From: Algoriphagus oliviformis | Lineage (GTDB): Bacteria; Bacteroidota; Bacteroidia; Cytophagales; Cyclobacteriaceae | Direction of reading: 5' to 3' | Length of the DNA: 64,000 nt | Assembly (NCBI RefSeq): GCF_017254915.1 | Contig: NZ_JAFKCT010000004.1 | Location: 310,001-374,000 of the forward strand | Shown: piece after piece, positions 33,602 through 41,708 of the stretch | Numbering within the stretch: position 1 is the stretch's first letter | Layout of the letters: each line of letters begins with the position of its first letter | The notes under the pieces: generated by a model | What the model saw: the letters and a program-made list of their open reading frames with translations, nothing else | Told to the model about the DNA's origin: nothing | The model's database searches: none | Position numbers and translations under genes: made by a program

Positions 33602-34669
33602 TCAGGCAGTGATCTCTCCCGCCAAAGACTGGGTCAGTTTCAGGCAGATTTCCTCGCGGCTGTAGTTTTGTCCCAGAAGAAACATCAGCTTGGTCACTGC
33701 GGCTTCCGTGGTCATATCGGCCCCGCTGGTCACGCCTACCGCCAAGAGCTCCTTGCTGGTCTCATACCTACCTTGGATCACCCGGCCGCCATTGCACTGG
33801 GACACATTGAGGATGATCAGGCCCTTTTTGATCGCCCGCTCCAGGGAGTTCATAAACCAGGCCTCTGAGGGACTATTGCCTGAGCCATAGGTCTCGAGCA
33901 CCACACCGCGAAGGCCCTCGATGGCGAAGCAGGCGTCCATGATCTTGTCCGTGATGCCTGGAAAAAGCTTCAACACCATCACGCGGTTATCCAGATGGTT
34001 CAGGTTTTTCAGCTTTTTGGCGGCTTCGTAGGGCCGGATCGCATTGGTATTGTAGTCGATCACAATGCCCGCCTCGGCGAGATTGGGGTAGTTTTCCGAC
34101 TCGAAAGCGTCGAAGTGTATGCTTTGCACCTTCTTGGAGCGGTTGCCGCGGAGCAGCATGTGGTTGAAGAAAATGCAGACCTCCGGCACGATGGGCCGCC
34201 CGCCCATCTTGGCCGTGGCGATCTCCAAGGCAGTCATCAGGTTTTCGCGGGCATCCGAGCGCATCGCCGAGATCGGCAATTGGGCACCGGTGAAGATCAC
34301 GGGCTTGTTGAGCCCCTTCAGCATGTAGCTCAGCATGGAGGCCGAGTAGGCCATGGTGTCGGTGCCATGCAGCACGACGAAACCGTCGTAGCTGTCGTAG
34401 TTTTCGAAGATGATATAGGCCATATCCTTCCAGTGGCGCATGGACACGTTGGAGGAATCGATGGGTTCAGGGAAGGATATCACCGTGATGGCTATGTCCA
34501 TGTTGGAGAGGATGGGGATCTTCTCCAGGATCTGGCCAAAGTTGAAGGGCACCAGCGAACCGGACTCGTCATAGGCCATCCCGAGAGTACCCCCGGTGTA
34601 GATGATCAGGACAGAGGCGGTTTTGGCGGTCTTGAGCCCCGTATTTAGTCGGACGATTTTATAGTTCAT
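33602..34669 (-). CDS. ansA: L-asparaginase, type I
   Basis: The 355-residue protein has the two catalytic Thr motifs of bacterial asparaginases, IIYTGGTLGM (near residue 24) and VVLHGTDTMAYSASML (near 105), plus the conserved FTGAQLPISAMRSDARENL. Lack of a signal peptide places it in the cytoplasm as type I. It hydrolyses L-asparagine to aspartate and ammonia. Its start overlaps the TatD stop by ATGA (34666-34669). It is the last gene of the eight-gene minus-strand operon that begins near 39772. Confidence 0.94.
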   Translation of the reverse strand: MNYKIVRLNTGLKTAKTASVLIIYTGGTLGMAYDESGSLVPFNFGQILEKIPILSNMDIAITVISFPEPIDSSNVSMRHWKDMAYIIFENYDSYDGFVVLHGTDTMAYSASMLSYMLKGLNKPVIFTGAQLPISAMRSDARENLMTALEIATAKMGGRPIVPEVCIFFNHMLLRGNRSKKVQSIHFDAFESENYPNLAEAGIVIDYNTNAIRPYEAAKKLKNLNHLDNRVMVLKLFPGITDKIMDACFAIEGLRGVVLETYGSGNSPSEAWFMNSLERAIKKGLIILNVSQCNGGRVIQGRYETSKELLAVGVTSGADMTTEAAVTKLMFLLGQNYSREEICLKLTQSLAGEITA

Positions 34670-35442
34670 ACCGTAATTTCCTTGAATAGATTCAGCGCAT
34701 TGGCCTTGGTCGCCAGCGCGACTTCATCGGCCGAGGTCTGGAGGAGATCCCCCACACGCTGCGCGATTGCTGGAAGGTAAGCTGGAGTGTTCCGCTTGCC
34801 GCGATGGGGCACCGGCGCGAGGTAGGGCGCGTCGGTCTCCAAGACCAGGTGCTCCAATCCCACGTGGGGAATGACACTGTCCAAGCCTCCGTTTTTGTAG
34901 GTGGACACGCCGCCTATTCCCAAGAGGAAACCCAACTGGATGATTTTCTGGGCCTGGTCCAGCGTGCCGGTGAAGCAGTGGAATATCCCCGACAGGGATC
35001 CGTCTTGGGCTTTTTCGATGAGCTCAATGGTCTCGTCGATGGACTCCCGGCAATGTAACACGATCGGGAGCGAATAGTTTTTGGCCCAGCCGAGCTGGAC
35101 GTTCAGCGCCTCTTTTTGGATATCAAAAGTAGTCTTGTCCCAGTACAGGTCCGTGCCGATCTCACCGACCGCGGCAAAGGACCGCTTGGACAGCCAGTCC
35201 TCCATCACATAGAGCTGCTGCTCAAACCCCTCCTTGACGTCGCAGGGATGGAGCCCCATCATGGGAATGCAAAGATCCCCGTAGCGCGACTCGCAGTCCA
35301 GCATGCGGTCGATGGTATCCACGTCCACGTTGGGCATGTAGATCCGCTCGATGCCCGCCTCCCTGATCTCGGCGATGACCTGGTCACGGTCTGCGTCAAA
35401 CTTGCTGGAATAAATATGCGCGTGGGTATCGATCAGGTTCAT
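34666..35442 (-). CDS. TatD-family metal-dependent hydrolase
   Basis: The 258-residue protein begins MNLIDTHAHIYSSKFD with the first metal-binding His pair (DTHAH). Further TatD signatures are GLHPCDVKEGF, VGEIGTDLYWD, LPIVLHCRESIDET, GIFHCFTG and LETDAPYLAPVPHRGKRNTPAYL. TatD enzymes are 3'-5' exonucleases or deoxyribonucleases using two metal ions. The start at 35442 overlaps the upstream GT2 stop (ATGA), which settles the choice against the longer frame. The downstream end overlaps ansA in the same way. Confidence 0.93.
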   Translation of the reverse strand: MNLIDTHAHIYSSKFDADRDQVIAEIREAGIERIYMPNVDVDTIDRMLDCESRYGDLCIPMMGLHPCDVKEGFEQQLYVMEDWLSKRSFAAVGEIGTDLYWDKTTFDIQKEALNVQLGWAKNYSLPIVLHCRESIDETIELIEKAQDGSLSGIFHCFTGTLDQAQKIIQLGFLLGIGGVSTYKNGGLDSVIPHVGLEHLVLETDAPYLAPVPHRGKRNTPAYLPAIAQRVGDLLQTSADEVALATKANALNLFKEITV

Positions 35443-36545
35443 GGGTAATTGCGGGACTTCCATTGTACTTTGGAGGGCCAAAAGTAATAAAGAATCGTTA
35501 GGCTGAGACTTGCAATCTGGTAAAAATCAAAGAAAATCAAAGGGAAAAACGCAATCTTTTGACCCGACTTTCGGGCGAAAAAACGCAAAAACCAGCCCTG
35601 AAAAAAGGCCTTTGAAGCCCAAATCCCCAGGCCAAGTTTCCAGTCCACGCAGAGCAAGGCTATCGCAGCGGGGAAAAACAAACCCTGTATCACCAGTAGC
35701 ACCTTCCAGCCAAAGGACAGCGTAGCGGCCCCGGTCACCCAGCGCTTGCGCTGCCGAAGCAGCGAAGGCCAGTCCTTTTCGGCCTTTGTCCTCACCAGCA
35801 TCTGCTCCGAGACCTGGTGGTGGATCGCAAATCCTGCCTTGCAAATGGACTTGGAAATCTCCAGATCCTCCGTGATAGAGGACTTGATCCCCTCAAAGCC
35901 TCCACTCGCCAAATACGCTTCTTTGCTGATCGCCATGTTGTTGCCCAGACCGGTGGTGGGCAACCCCAAATCAGTCACGGCCTTGACTATTCCCAGAGTA
36001 TTCCACCACTCCAGCTCCTGCATCCTGCCAAAGAAGCCTCCGCCCTTCACTTGGGTCACACCGATGACGATGCCCGTTTTTCCCAGAAAGCTGCCCAATC
36101 CCTCCCTGATCCAAGCCGCGGGTACCTCGCAGTCCGCATCGGTGAAAAAGAAAAACTCCCCCGCGGCTTCCTTCGCCAGAATGGCCAAAGCATTCGCCTT
36201 GCCATTGGCTTGGTACAAACCGACTTGGTCTTTTCGGATGGAGAAAAGCCTTCGGTTGGGATACCCTTTGACCCAAACAGCGCTGATCTCGGCGGTGCGG
36301 TCGCTGCTCTGGTCGTCGGCGAGGAGGATTTCCAGCTTTTCCGCAGGATAGTCCAGAGCGGCTAGGCTCCGCAGCAAATGGGGTAAATGCTCCTCCTCGT
36401 TCCTAGCGGAAACCAAAATCGAAACCATCGGAAAACCCGAGGACTTGACACCCCGCTGCTTCCAGTTTTTTTTCAGCAAAAGCAAAAGAATCCCATACTG
36501 CAAAACCAGCAACCCCGCGATCCCGGCCAAGCCCCAGGCGCTCAT
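35439..36545 (-). CDS. Family 2 glycosyltransferase, membrane-bound
   Basis: The 368-residue protein has an N-terminal membrane segment (LAGIAGLLVLQYGILLLLL), a GT-A domain with VSILVSARNEEEHLP, LLADDQSSDRT, FFFTDADCE (DxD), and the acceptor-site motifs ITEDLEISK (ED) and RQRKRWVTG (QxxRW), then C-terminal membrane segments. This is the processive GT2 pattern of hyaluronan/cellulose/PNAG-type synthases. The start at 36545 overlaps the deacetylase stop (ATGA). The neighbouring polysaccharide deacetylase suggests that both act on one envelope polysaccharide. Confidence 0.9.
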   Translation of the reverse strand: MSAWGLAGIAGLLVLQYGILLLLLKKNWKQRGVKSSGFPMVSILVSARNEEEHLPHLLRSLAALDYPAEKLEILLADDQSSDRTAEISAVWVKGYPNRRLFSIRKDQVGLYQANGKANALAILAKEAAGEFFFFTDADCEVPAAWIREGLGSFLGKTGIVIGVTQVKGGGFFGRMQELEWWNTLGIVKAVTDLGLPTTGLGNNMAISKEAYLASGGFEGIKSSITEDLEISKSICKAGFAIHHQVSEQMLVRTKAEKDWPSLLRQRKRWVTGAATLSFGWKVLLVIQGLFFPAAIALLCVDWKLGLGIWASKAFFQGWFLRFFARKSGQKIAFFPLIFFDFYQIASLSLTILYYFWPSKVQWKSRNYP

Positions 36546-37168
36546 AGCAGGGCGGTTTGAAAGCCCGCCTCCAGCAAAAAATCGAGGTAGGCAGGCAGGA
36601 CTTTGGGCAAGACCTCCTTGGTTTTCTGCTGGTCGTGAAAGAGCACGATACTTCCGGCCTCGGTATGGACCTTGCTTTCCCCCAAAACTCGATCTGCTGG
36701 CAAGCTCGGATCGTAGTCGCCCGAGAGCACATCCCACATGACAATACGCTTGGTCTCCAGCAGGACTTTGGCCTGAGAGCTCTTCATCAGGCCATAGGGA
36801 GGGCGAAAGAGATCGGTTTGCAGGCCCAGCTTCTCCTCCAGAATGTCATCAAAAGCGCGAATATCCTCGAGGTAGCGCAGGTTGGGCGTATGCCAGCCCT
36901 TGAGGTGGTGATAGGTGTGGTTGCCGATGCGATGCCCGGCCGACGCTACTTCCTTGGCTAGGCCGCCATGCTTTCGCACATTGTCCCCGACCATGAAAAA
37001 GGTGGCTTTTTGCCCTCTTTTCTCCAACTCCTCCAGCACATAGTCCGTGGCGCCGGGCACCGGCCCGTCGTCGAAAGTGAGGTAAACCCGTCGGTCAGAG
37101 GCATCCCCCTTCCAAATCCGCTTCGGAAAAAGCTGCTGAACGAAACGGGGAACCCTGTGCCACACCAT
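36542..37168 (-). CDS. Polysaccharide deacetylase (NodB domain, CE4)
   Basis: The 208-residue protein is essentially one NodB domain with all motifs: TFDDGPVP (motif 1, catalytic base and metal Asp), GNHTYHHLKG (motif 2, metal His), FRPPYGLM (motif 3), DVLSGDYD (motif 4) and IVLFHDQ (motif 5). CE4 enzymes remove N-acetyl groups from GlcNAc-containing polymers. No obvious signal peptide, so it may act at the cytoplasmic face or be membrane-associated through the basic N-terminus. It is embedded between the PP2C gene and a GT2 with ATGA overlap. Confidence 0.93.
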   Translation of the reverse strand: MVWHRVPRFVQQLFPKRIWKGDASDRRVYLTFDDGPVPGATDYVLEELEKRGQKATFFMVGDNVRKHGGLAKEVASAGHRIGNHTYHHLKGWHTPNLRYLEDIRAFDDILEEKLGLQTDLFRPPYGLMKSSQAKVLLETKRIVMWDVLSGDYDPSLPADRVLGESKVHTEAGSIVLFHDQQKTKEVLPKVLPAYLDFLLEAGFQTALL

Positions 37169-37171
37169 CGC

Positions 37172-38383
37172 CTAGCTGAATCTGAGGCTAAGCAAAGTCA
37201 GGTCGTCCCGCAGCGGCACCTCCTGGGTAAACGCCCGCATCTGCTCAAAAAAGTCCCGATGAAAGTCCTCCGGATCCACGCAGAGGTGGGAGTCCACGTA
37301 CTGTTGGAAGCGCTCCTCGCCAAACTCCTCCTCTTCGGGGTTCATCGTCTCGGTCAGCCCGTCGGTATAGAGATGGATGGTAAACCCATCCAGGTCGGTC
37401 CGCTCGCCAACCTCCAGAAAAGGCAACTCCTCAAAAGCCCCGAGAATGGTCGTCCCGGCTTCCAGCAGCTCTGTTGCGCCCGATTTCTCACGGCAAAGAA
37501 TCGGCGGATTGTGGCCTGCGTTGACAAATCGGAGCCGCTTGGTACGATAGTCGTACTCGCCCAGGAAAAAGGTGATGAAACGCTCGCCTTTGGTGTTTTC
37601 GATCAGGGTATAGTTCAGCTGGTGGATGATCATGCTGAAGTCGGCATCGCTGCGAAGCAGGGTCCGAAGCGCCGCCTGGAAATTGGACATCAGGAGCGCC
37701 GCGGCGATTCCCTTTCCGGACACGTCCGCGATGCAGAAATAGACTTGGTCATCGGACTTGCGGATGAGGTCATAGTAGTCCCCTCCCACCATGCTGTGGG
37801 GGTAGTAGGTCACCTTGGCCTTGAGGGCATCCGTATTGGGGAGCGAGGCGGGAAAAAGCATCTGCTGCACCTGGGAGGCGATGGCCACTTCCCGGTTGAG
37901 CACCTCCTGCTGGAGCTGCTTTCGCGCAAAGCGCTTGTTTTCCAGCGCCACCACGAGGATATTGGCCAGGGCTTGGGTGAAGTCCAGGTCGAGTTCGTTG
38001 TCGGAAGACTTTCTTCTCAGAAAAAGGATCGCCAGCATCTTGTCTTTGTGATAGACCGGCAGATAGGTCTCCAGCTCGTCAAAGCTATACTCGTCGCTGA
38101 GCTGGATCATGAGCTGTCCCGATTCCTTTTGGTCGTCCACCTGGTCGGTATTCAGTATCAGGGGCACATTTCCCTTCACCCCGTGGGAGATTTTGCGCTC
38201 GAAGACTTCGTCCTTGGACACATAGAGTATCAGCGCCTTGATATCCAGATGCACCAAGCAGGTGAATTTGAAAATATTGACCAAGACGGCCTCGGACTGA
38301 TTCTCGTTGATCGCCTGGGTGATCTCCAAGAGGGCTTTCAGTTCCAGTCCTTTCCGTTCGTATTTGTAGGTTTCGTCTATCAA
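37172..38383 (-). CDS. PP2C/SpoIIE-family serine/threonine phosphatase with N-terminal GAF-like domain
   Basis: The 403-residue protein has a sensory N-terminal half (about residues 10-165, GAF-like), a short coiled segment (ENKRFARKQLQQEVLNREVAIASQVQQ-like) and a SpoIIE-type PP2C domain with VGGDYYD, IADVSGKGIAAALLM, VNAGHNPP, LYTDGLTE and RDDLTLLSL. The metal-binding Asp residues are present, so it should be active. Such proteins (RsbU-like) dephosphorylate anti-sigma antagonist proteins in partner-switching. No anti-sigma or STAS gene is next to it; the neighbours are envelope polysaccharide genes. Confidence 0.9.
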   Translation of the reverse strand: MIDETYKYERKGLELKALLEITQAINENQSEAVLVNIFKFTCLVHLDIKALILYVSKDEVFERKISHGVKGNVPLILNTDQVDDQKESGQLMIQLSDEYSFDELETYLPVYHKDKMLAILFLRRKSSDNELDLDFTQALANILVVALENKRFARKQLQQEVLNREVAIASQVQQMLFPASLPNTDALKAKVTYYPHSMVGGDYYDLIRKSDDQVYFCIADVSGKGIAAALLMSNFQAALRTLLRSDADFSMIIHQLNYTLIENTKGERFITFFLGEYDYRTKRLRFVNAGHNPPILCREKSGATELLEAGTTILGAFEELPFLEVGERTDLDGFTIHLYTDGLTETMNPEEEEFGEERFQQYVDSHLCVDPEDFHRDFFEQMRAFTQEVPLRDDLTLLSLRFS

Positions 38384-38386
38384 GGA

Positions 38387-38638
38387 TTACAGTGCGTTGT
38401 GGGCCATCAGCCCTTTTTTGGTGGCGAGGAAATAGAGGCTTTTGCCCTCCCTCCCGATCTCGACGGGATCAAAACGCTCCTCATCGGGGGATTGCAGGCA
38501 TTTGATCATCCCCTGTCCATAGAGCGAGTCCAGCGTCGCCAGCAGCAGGGAATCTTCCCAGCCGAGTGCTTCGCTGAGATAGGTGTAGGGTTGGACAAAA
38601 TACAGCTCGTCCAGCAAGTCAAATTCCGCGTCACTCAT
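38387..38638 (-). CDS. Small conserved hypothetical protein
   Basis: The 83-residue acidic protein begins MSDAEFDLLDELYFV and reads like a compact winged-helix fold (YLSEALGWEDSLLLATLDSLYGQGMIKCL, then a beta-hairpin ending YFLATKKGLMAHNAL). No catalytic motif. A longer start at 38668 would add ten hydrophobic residues; 38638 is preferred because MSDAEFD gives a soluble N-terminus. It sits 3 bp upstream of the PP2C gene, so a functional link to that phosphatase is likely. Confidence 0.72.
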   Translation of the reverse strand: MSDAEFDLLDELYFVQPYTYLSEALGWEDSLLLATLDSLYGQGMIKCLQSPDEERFDPVEIGREGKSLYFLATKKGLMAHNAL

Positions 38639-38671
38639 AGGATTCAATTCAAAAGCTAAAATAAGCATTCT

Positions 38672-39772
38672 TCAATTGGCGCGTCCTTTCCATTCAAATT
38701 TTCCCCGGACGGCCCCGACAGCTACCGTCAGCACGTACCAGGGGTGCAGGAGGCTGCTTTTTGCAAAATCAACAGGCGAAAACCGCAGCTTCAGCGATGT
38801 CAGCACCCTACCGAGTGCCCAGCTCTCCGCTGCCATTTTCCCCATCCAAACCGCCAAAAAGGCCAAAACGCCGACATTGCCTAGCCAAAGCAAGCCCCCA
38901 CTGCCCAGCCAAAGCAATTGCGCCAAAAAGGAAAGCAGCGCCGAAACCCCGTGGCTCCAGCCCCCGTGCAGCCTCCACTTTCCCGCCCAACGTACCCGTT
39001 GACTGACCAATGCAGCAAGCGAGCTCTGAGGCTGGGTGAAGACGAGATTTTGGACAAAGGGCAGGTAACGACAAGCTTCACTCCCAAAGCGCCCGGCGAT
39101 CTTTTTGAGCAGAAATTCATCGTCGCCTGAGGGATGCTGGAGATTTCCTTCATAGCCTCCTACTTCCAGAAAGGCCGACTTTCTATAGGCCAGATTAGCT
39201 GCGCTGCACATCAGCGGCTTTTTTTGGCTGAAAAAAAACTGCGTCATCAGCAAGATGCTCGCCCACTCGATCTGCTGGAAGCGCTGAAAAAAACCAGCCT
39301 GCCCCACCGACATCACCGGCCCGGCGACGAGCTGCACTTTCGGGTCGGCAAAGGCCTCCACCCTATTTTCCACCCAAAGCTCCGGAAAACTGCAATCCGC
39401 ATCGGTGCAGAGGATGAGTTCGGCTCCGGCCCTTTTCAGCCCAAATGTGACCGCTTCCTTTTTGCCCAGGCCGGGACTGCGCAGCACCTCGATCCTCGGA
39501 TCTGCTTTGGCCATTTCACCCAGACCGGCAAAGGTGCCGTCCTCGCTCCCATCGTCGACCAGCAAAATCTCCAGCTTGGGATAGGTGATTTTTCGGATTT
39601 CGGCAGCCAGCGCCGCCAGATTTTCCGCTTCGTTTCTCAGGGGGATCAGCAGGGTAACGGGGGGATTTTGGCTTCCGGAAAAACACTCGGAACCGCTTCG
39701 GGGCCATTTGGCAGCCATCACAGCCAGCAGGAGCAAGTAGACCAGCGTCCACAGGAGGTAAAAACAGATCAT
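38672..39772 (-). CDS. Family 2 glycosyltransferase, membrane-bound
   Basis: The 366-residue protein resembles the other GT2 of this operon: an N-terminal membrane anchor (FYLLWTLVYLLLLAVMAA), a GT-A domain with VTLLIPLRNEAENLAAL, LLVDDGSEDGT, ILCTDADCSF (DxD), SGDDEFLLKK (ED) and SQRVRWAGKWR (QxxRW), and three C-terminal membrane segments. It is the first gene of the operon and its start is only 22 bp from the divergent ruvC GTG. Confidence 0.9.
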   Translation of the reverse strand: MICFYLLWTLVYLLLLAVMAAKWPRSGSECFSGSQNPPVTLLIPLRNEAENLAALAAEIRKITYPKLEILLVDDGSEDGTFAGLGEMAKADPRIEVLRSPGLGKKEAVTFGLKRAGAELILCTDADCSFPELWVENRVEAFADPKVQLVAGPVMSVGQAGFFQRFQQIEWASILLMTQFFFSQKKPLMCSAANLAYRKSAFLEVGGYEGNLQHPSGDDEFLLKKIAGRFGSEACRYLPFVQNLVFTQPQSSLAALVSQRVRWAGKWRLHGGWSHGVSALLSFLAQLLWLGSGGLLWLGNVGVLAFLAVWMGKMAAESWALGRVLTSLKLRFSPVDFAKSSLLHPWYVLTVAVGAVRGKFEWKGRAN

Positions 39773-39794
39773 CTTTTTCGGCTAACTTGCGGGC

Positions 39795-40370
39795 GTGAGT
39801 AAAGAAGAGCAAAAAACGCCAAAGGAAAAAATCATCCTCGGGATAGACCCGGGCACCACGGTCATGGGCTACGGACTGATCCTAACCGAGGGCAAAAAGT
39901 ACAAAATCCTCCAGTACGGGGTCATCCACCTCAAGAAATACGAGACCCACGAGCTGAAGCTGAAGAAGATTTTTGAGCGGATATCGGGCATCTTGGACGA
40001 GTTTGCCCCGGACTCGGTCGCCTTGGAAGCGCCTTTCTACGGAGTCAACGTGCAATCCATGCTGAAGCTGGGCCGCGCCCAGGGCGTGGCGATGGCGGCA
40101 GCCCTTTCCAAAGAAATCCCCATCACCGAATACTCCCCCAAAAAGGTCAAGCAGTCTGTGACCGGCAACGGCAACGCCTCCAAAGAGCAGGTAGCCGCCA
40201 TGCTGCAGACCCTGCTTGGCATCGCGGAGCTGCCCAAGCTGCTCGATGCCACCGATGCGCTGGCGGTGGCGCTTTGCCACCACTTCCACGAGGGTAGGGT
40301 ACAGACTCGTGGCCGCAACGAAGGCTGGAAATCCTTCATCGAAGAAAACCCCAACCGGATAAAAAAGTGA
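39795..40370 (+). CDS. ruvC: Holliday junction resolvase RuvC
   Basis: The 191-residue protein starts with GTG and has the RuvC catalytic residues: Asp18 in ILGIDPGTTVMGYG, Glu in VALEAPFYGVNVQSMLKLGRAQG, and the C-terminal Asp pair in LDATDALAVALCHH. KKVKQSVTGNGNASKEQV is the conserved DNA-binding loop. It cleaves four-way junctions during recombination together with RuvAB, which are not in the window. No ATG is available upstream in the 22-bp divergent gap, so the GTG is retained. The stop codon lies inside a terminator hairpin. Confidence 0.95.
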   Translation: MSKEEQKTPKEKIILGIDPGTTVMGYGLILTEGKKYKILQYGVIHLKKYETHELKLKKIFERISGILDEFAPDSVALEAPFYGVNVQSMLKLGRAQGVAMAAALSKEIPITEYSPKKVKQSVTGNGNASKEQVAAMLQTLLGIAELPKLLDATDALAVALCHHFHEGRVQTRGRNEGWKSFIEENPNRIKK

Positions 40371-40405
40371 AAATCCCGGCCAAATGGCCGGGATTTTCAC
40401 TTTTT
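40362..40405. terminator. Terminator of ruvC (bidirectional)
   Basis: A 21-bp perfect inverted repeat (arms 40362-40382 and 40385-40405, core AATCCCGGCCA) with a 2-nt loop overlaps the ruvC stop codon. A and T tails on both sides allow it to serve the convergent barrel gene ending at 40422. Confidence 0.88.
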
Positions 40406-40421
40406 CAATGTTTGCAGAGAA

Positions 40422-40979
40422 TCAATTCCCTCCAAAGGTGTAGCCTGCGGAGATCTTGAAAACCTGGTTTTTCACGTCGGTATTGAAATAGTTGAGCGAG
40501 GTAAAGCCCAAGTCGTAGCTTGCCTGGATATTGAAGCCCAGTGGCAGCTTCACCTGCGCACCAAACACGCCTCCGATATCATAGCCTTTGGTAGCTTCGG
40601 AGCTATCGCTGGTTTGGTCACCTTTTTGGTACTTGCTGGATGCGAGGACAGATGCCTGAGGGCCCGCAAAGACATTGAGCGCGGGAAGAAGCTTCAGCCT
40701 CACCAGGACGGGAACGTCAATGTAGCCCAGCTGCTCCTTCACTGCCAGCCCTGATCCGGCCTCTTCGCCGGTATAGCCTTTTTGGGAATATTGAATACCC
40801 GGCTCCACCGAAAGAAAATCCGCCCCAAAAGTATAATAGGCTCCGAGATGGAACCCTGACTTTGCATCAAAGTTGGCATTGGAGAAGTTAGCGGAATTGA
40901 ATCCAGCCCTCACACCAAGTTGCGCCTGCGCAGTGGCGGCAAATCCAACTAGAAAGAATACCAACAAAATTTTTCTCAT
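40422..40979 (-). CDS. PorT-type outer-membrane beta-barrel protein
   Basis: The 185-residue protein has a signal peptide (MRKILLVFFLVGFAATAQAQ) and a short barrel with LGVRAGFNSANFSN, LSVEPGIQYSQKGYTG, IDVPVLVRLKLLPALNVFAGPQASVLASSK and a closing FKISAGYTFGGN. This order (GxRxGxN, PGxxYSxKG, YxxxPxLxRLK, GP) is the outer-membrane barrel pattern of the PorT/OmpW-like Bacteroidota proteins. Related in design to the protein at 46700-47278. Function unspecified. Confidence 0.85.
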   Translation of the reverse strand: MRKILLVFFLVGFAATAQAQLGVRAGFNSANFSNANFDAKSGFHLGAYYTFGADFLSVEPGIQYSQKGYTGEEAGSGLAVKEQLGYIDVPVLVRLKLLPALNVFAGPQASVLASSKYQKGDQTSDSSEATKGYDIGGVFGAQVKLPLGFNIQASYDLGFTSLNYFNTDVKNQVFKISAGYTFGGN

Positions 40980-41062
40980 GAGTCAATTATTTTTATTTTC
41001 CAGTAAAACTAACGCAAGAAACACCAATTCTTGTTTACCTCCCTCGTTTTTAAAGGCAGCAG

Positions 41063-41626
41063 ATGGAAAAAATATTGGGAATGTTCGATCAGTTTCCGGA
41101 ACTCAGCGACGAGGCAAAAACCGCCTTTTCTTCCCATCTCGAGCTGCTGGAGGTGGAGCGGGGAGACCTCGTGGAGCAGGAGGGAAAGGTCTGTACCTAC
41201 CTCTACTACGTCAAGGAAGGCTCTGCCAGAAGCTATTACAACAAAGACAACAAGGACGTCACGGTGTCCTTTACCCTGGAGGGGGAGTTTGTCACCTCGA
41301 TGAGCTCTTTCATTACCCGCAAACCTTCCTATGAAAACATCGAGGCGATGGAGAAATCCCTGATCGCCCGCATCAGCCACGATGCGCTGCTCATACTTTT
41401 TGAAAAACACTACGAACTGGAGCGCACCTACAGGCTGATCCTGGAACAGTACTACATCATGCTGGAGGAGCAGCTGATCTTTGCCAAGTTCAAATCCGCC
41501 AAGGAGCGCTACCTCGATCTGATGCAGTTTCGCCCCAAGGTCATCCACAAAGCCTCCGTGGGGCAGATCGCCTCCTACCTCGACATGAGTATCGAGACGC
41601 TGAGCCGTATCCGGGGCAAGATCTGA
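41063..41626 (+). CDS. Crp/Fnr-family regulator
   Basis: The 187-residue protein has a cyclic-nucleotide-binding domain (about residues 15-120: VERGDLVEQEGKVCTYLYYVKEGSAR, SFTLEGEFVTS) and a short C-terminal helix-turn-helix (HKASVGQIASYLDMSIETLSRIRGKI). It lacks the RxxxS-type phosphate-binding cassette of cAMP-binding CRP, so another signal is likely. It ends 82 bp upstream of the beta-helix gene and may regulate the beta-helix/cytochrome pair or act elsewhere. Confidence 0.85.
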   Translation: MEKILGMFDQFPELSDEAKTAFSSHLELLEVERGDLVEQEGKVCTYLYYVKEGSARSYYNKDNKDVTVSFTLEGEFVTSMSSFITRKPSYENIEAMEKSLIARISHDALLILFEKHYELERTYRLILEQYYIMLEEQLIFAKFKSAKERYLDLMQFRPKVIHKASVGQIASYLDMSIETLSRIRGKI

Positions 41627-41667
41627 TTATTTGATTTTTCTCAACGGACAATTCTTTCGTCAAAACG

Positions 41668-41675
41668 TACTTTTG
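41668..41675 (+). promoter_or_regulatory. -7 box upstream of the beta-helix gene
   Basis: TACTTTTG matches TAnnTTTG exactly, 33 bp before the ATG at 41709. It suggests that the beta-helix/cytochrome pair has its own promoter rather than only read-through from the Crp/Fnr gene. Confidence 0.45.
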
Positions 41676-41708
41676 GTCACTACTCTTTTTCCCCAAACCC
41701 AAAACACG

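Noticed and set aside
36968..38659. 563-residue open frame on the plus strand opposite the PP2C gene
   Set aside because: It is the mirror of a clearly conserved PP2C phosphatase and its small neighbour; the translation is rich in His, Gln and Val in the way of antisense frames and shows no domain.
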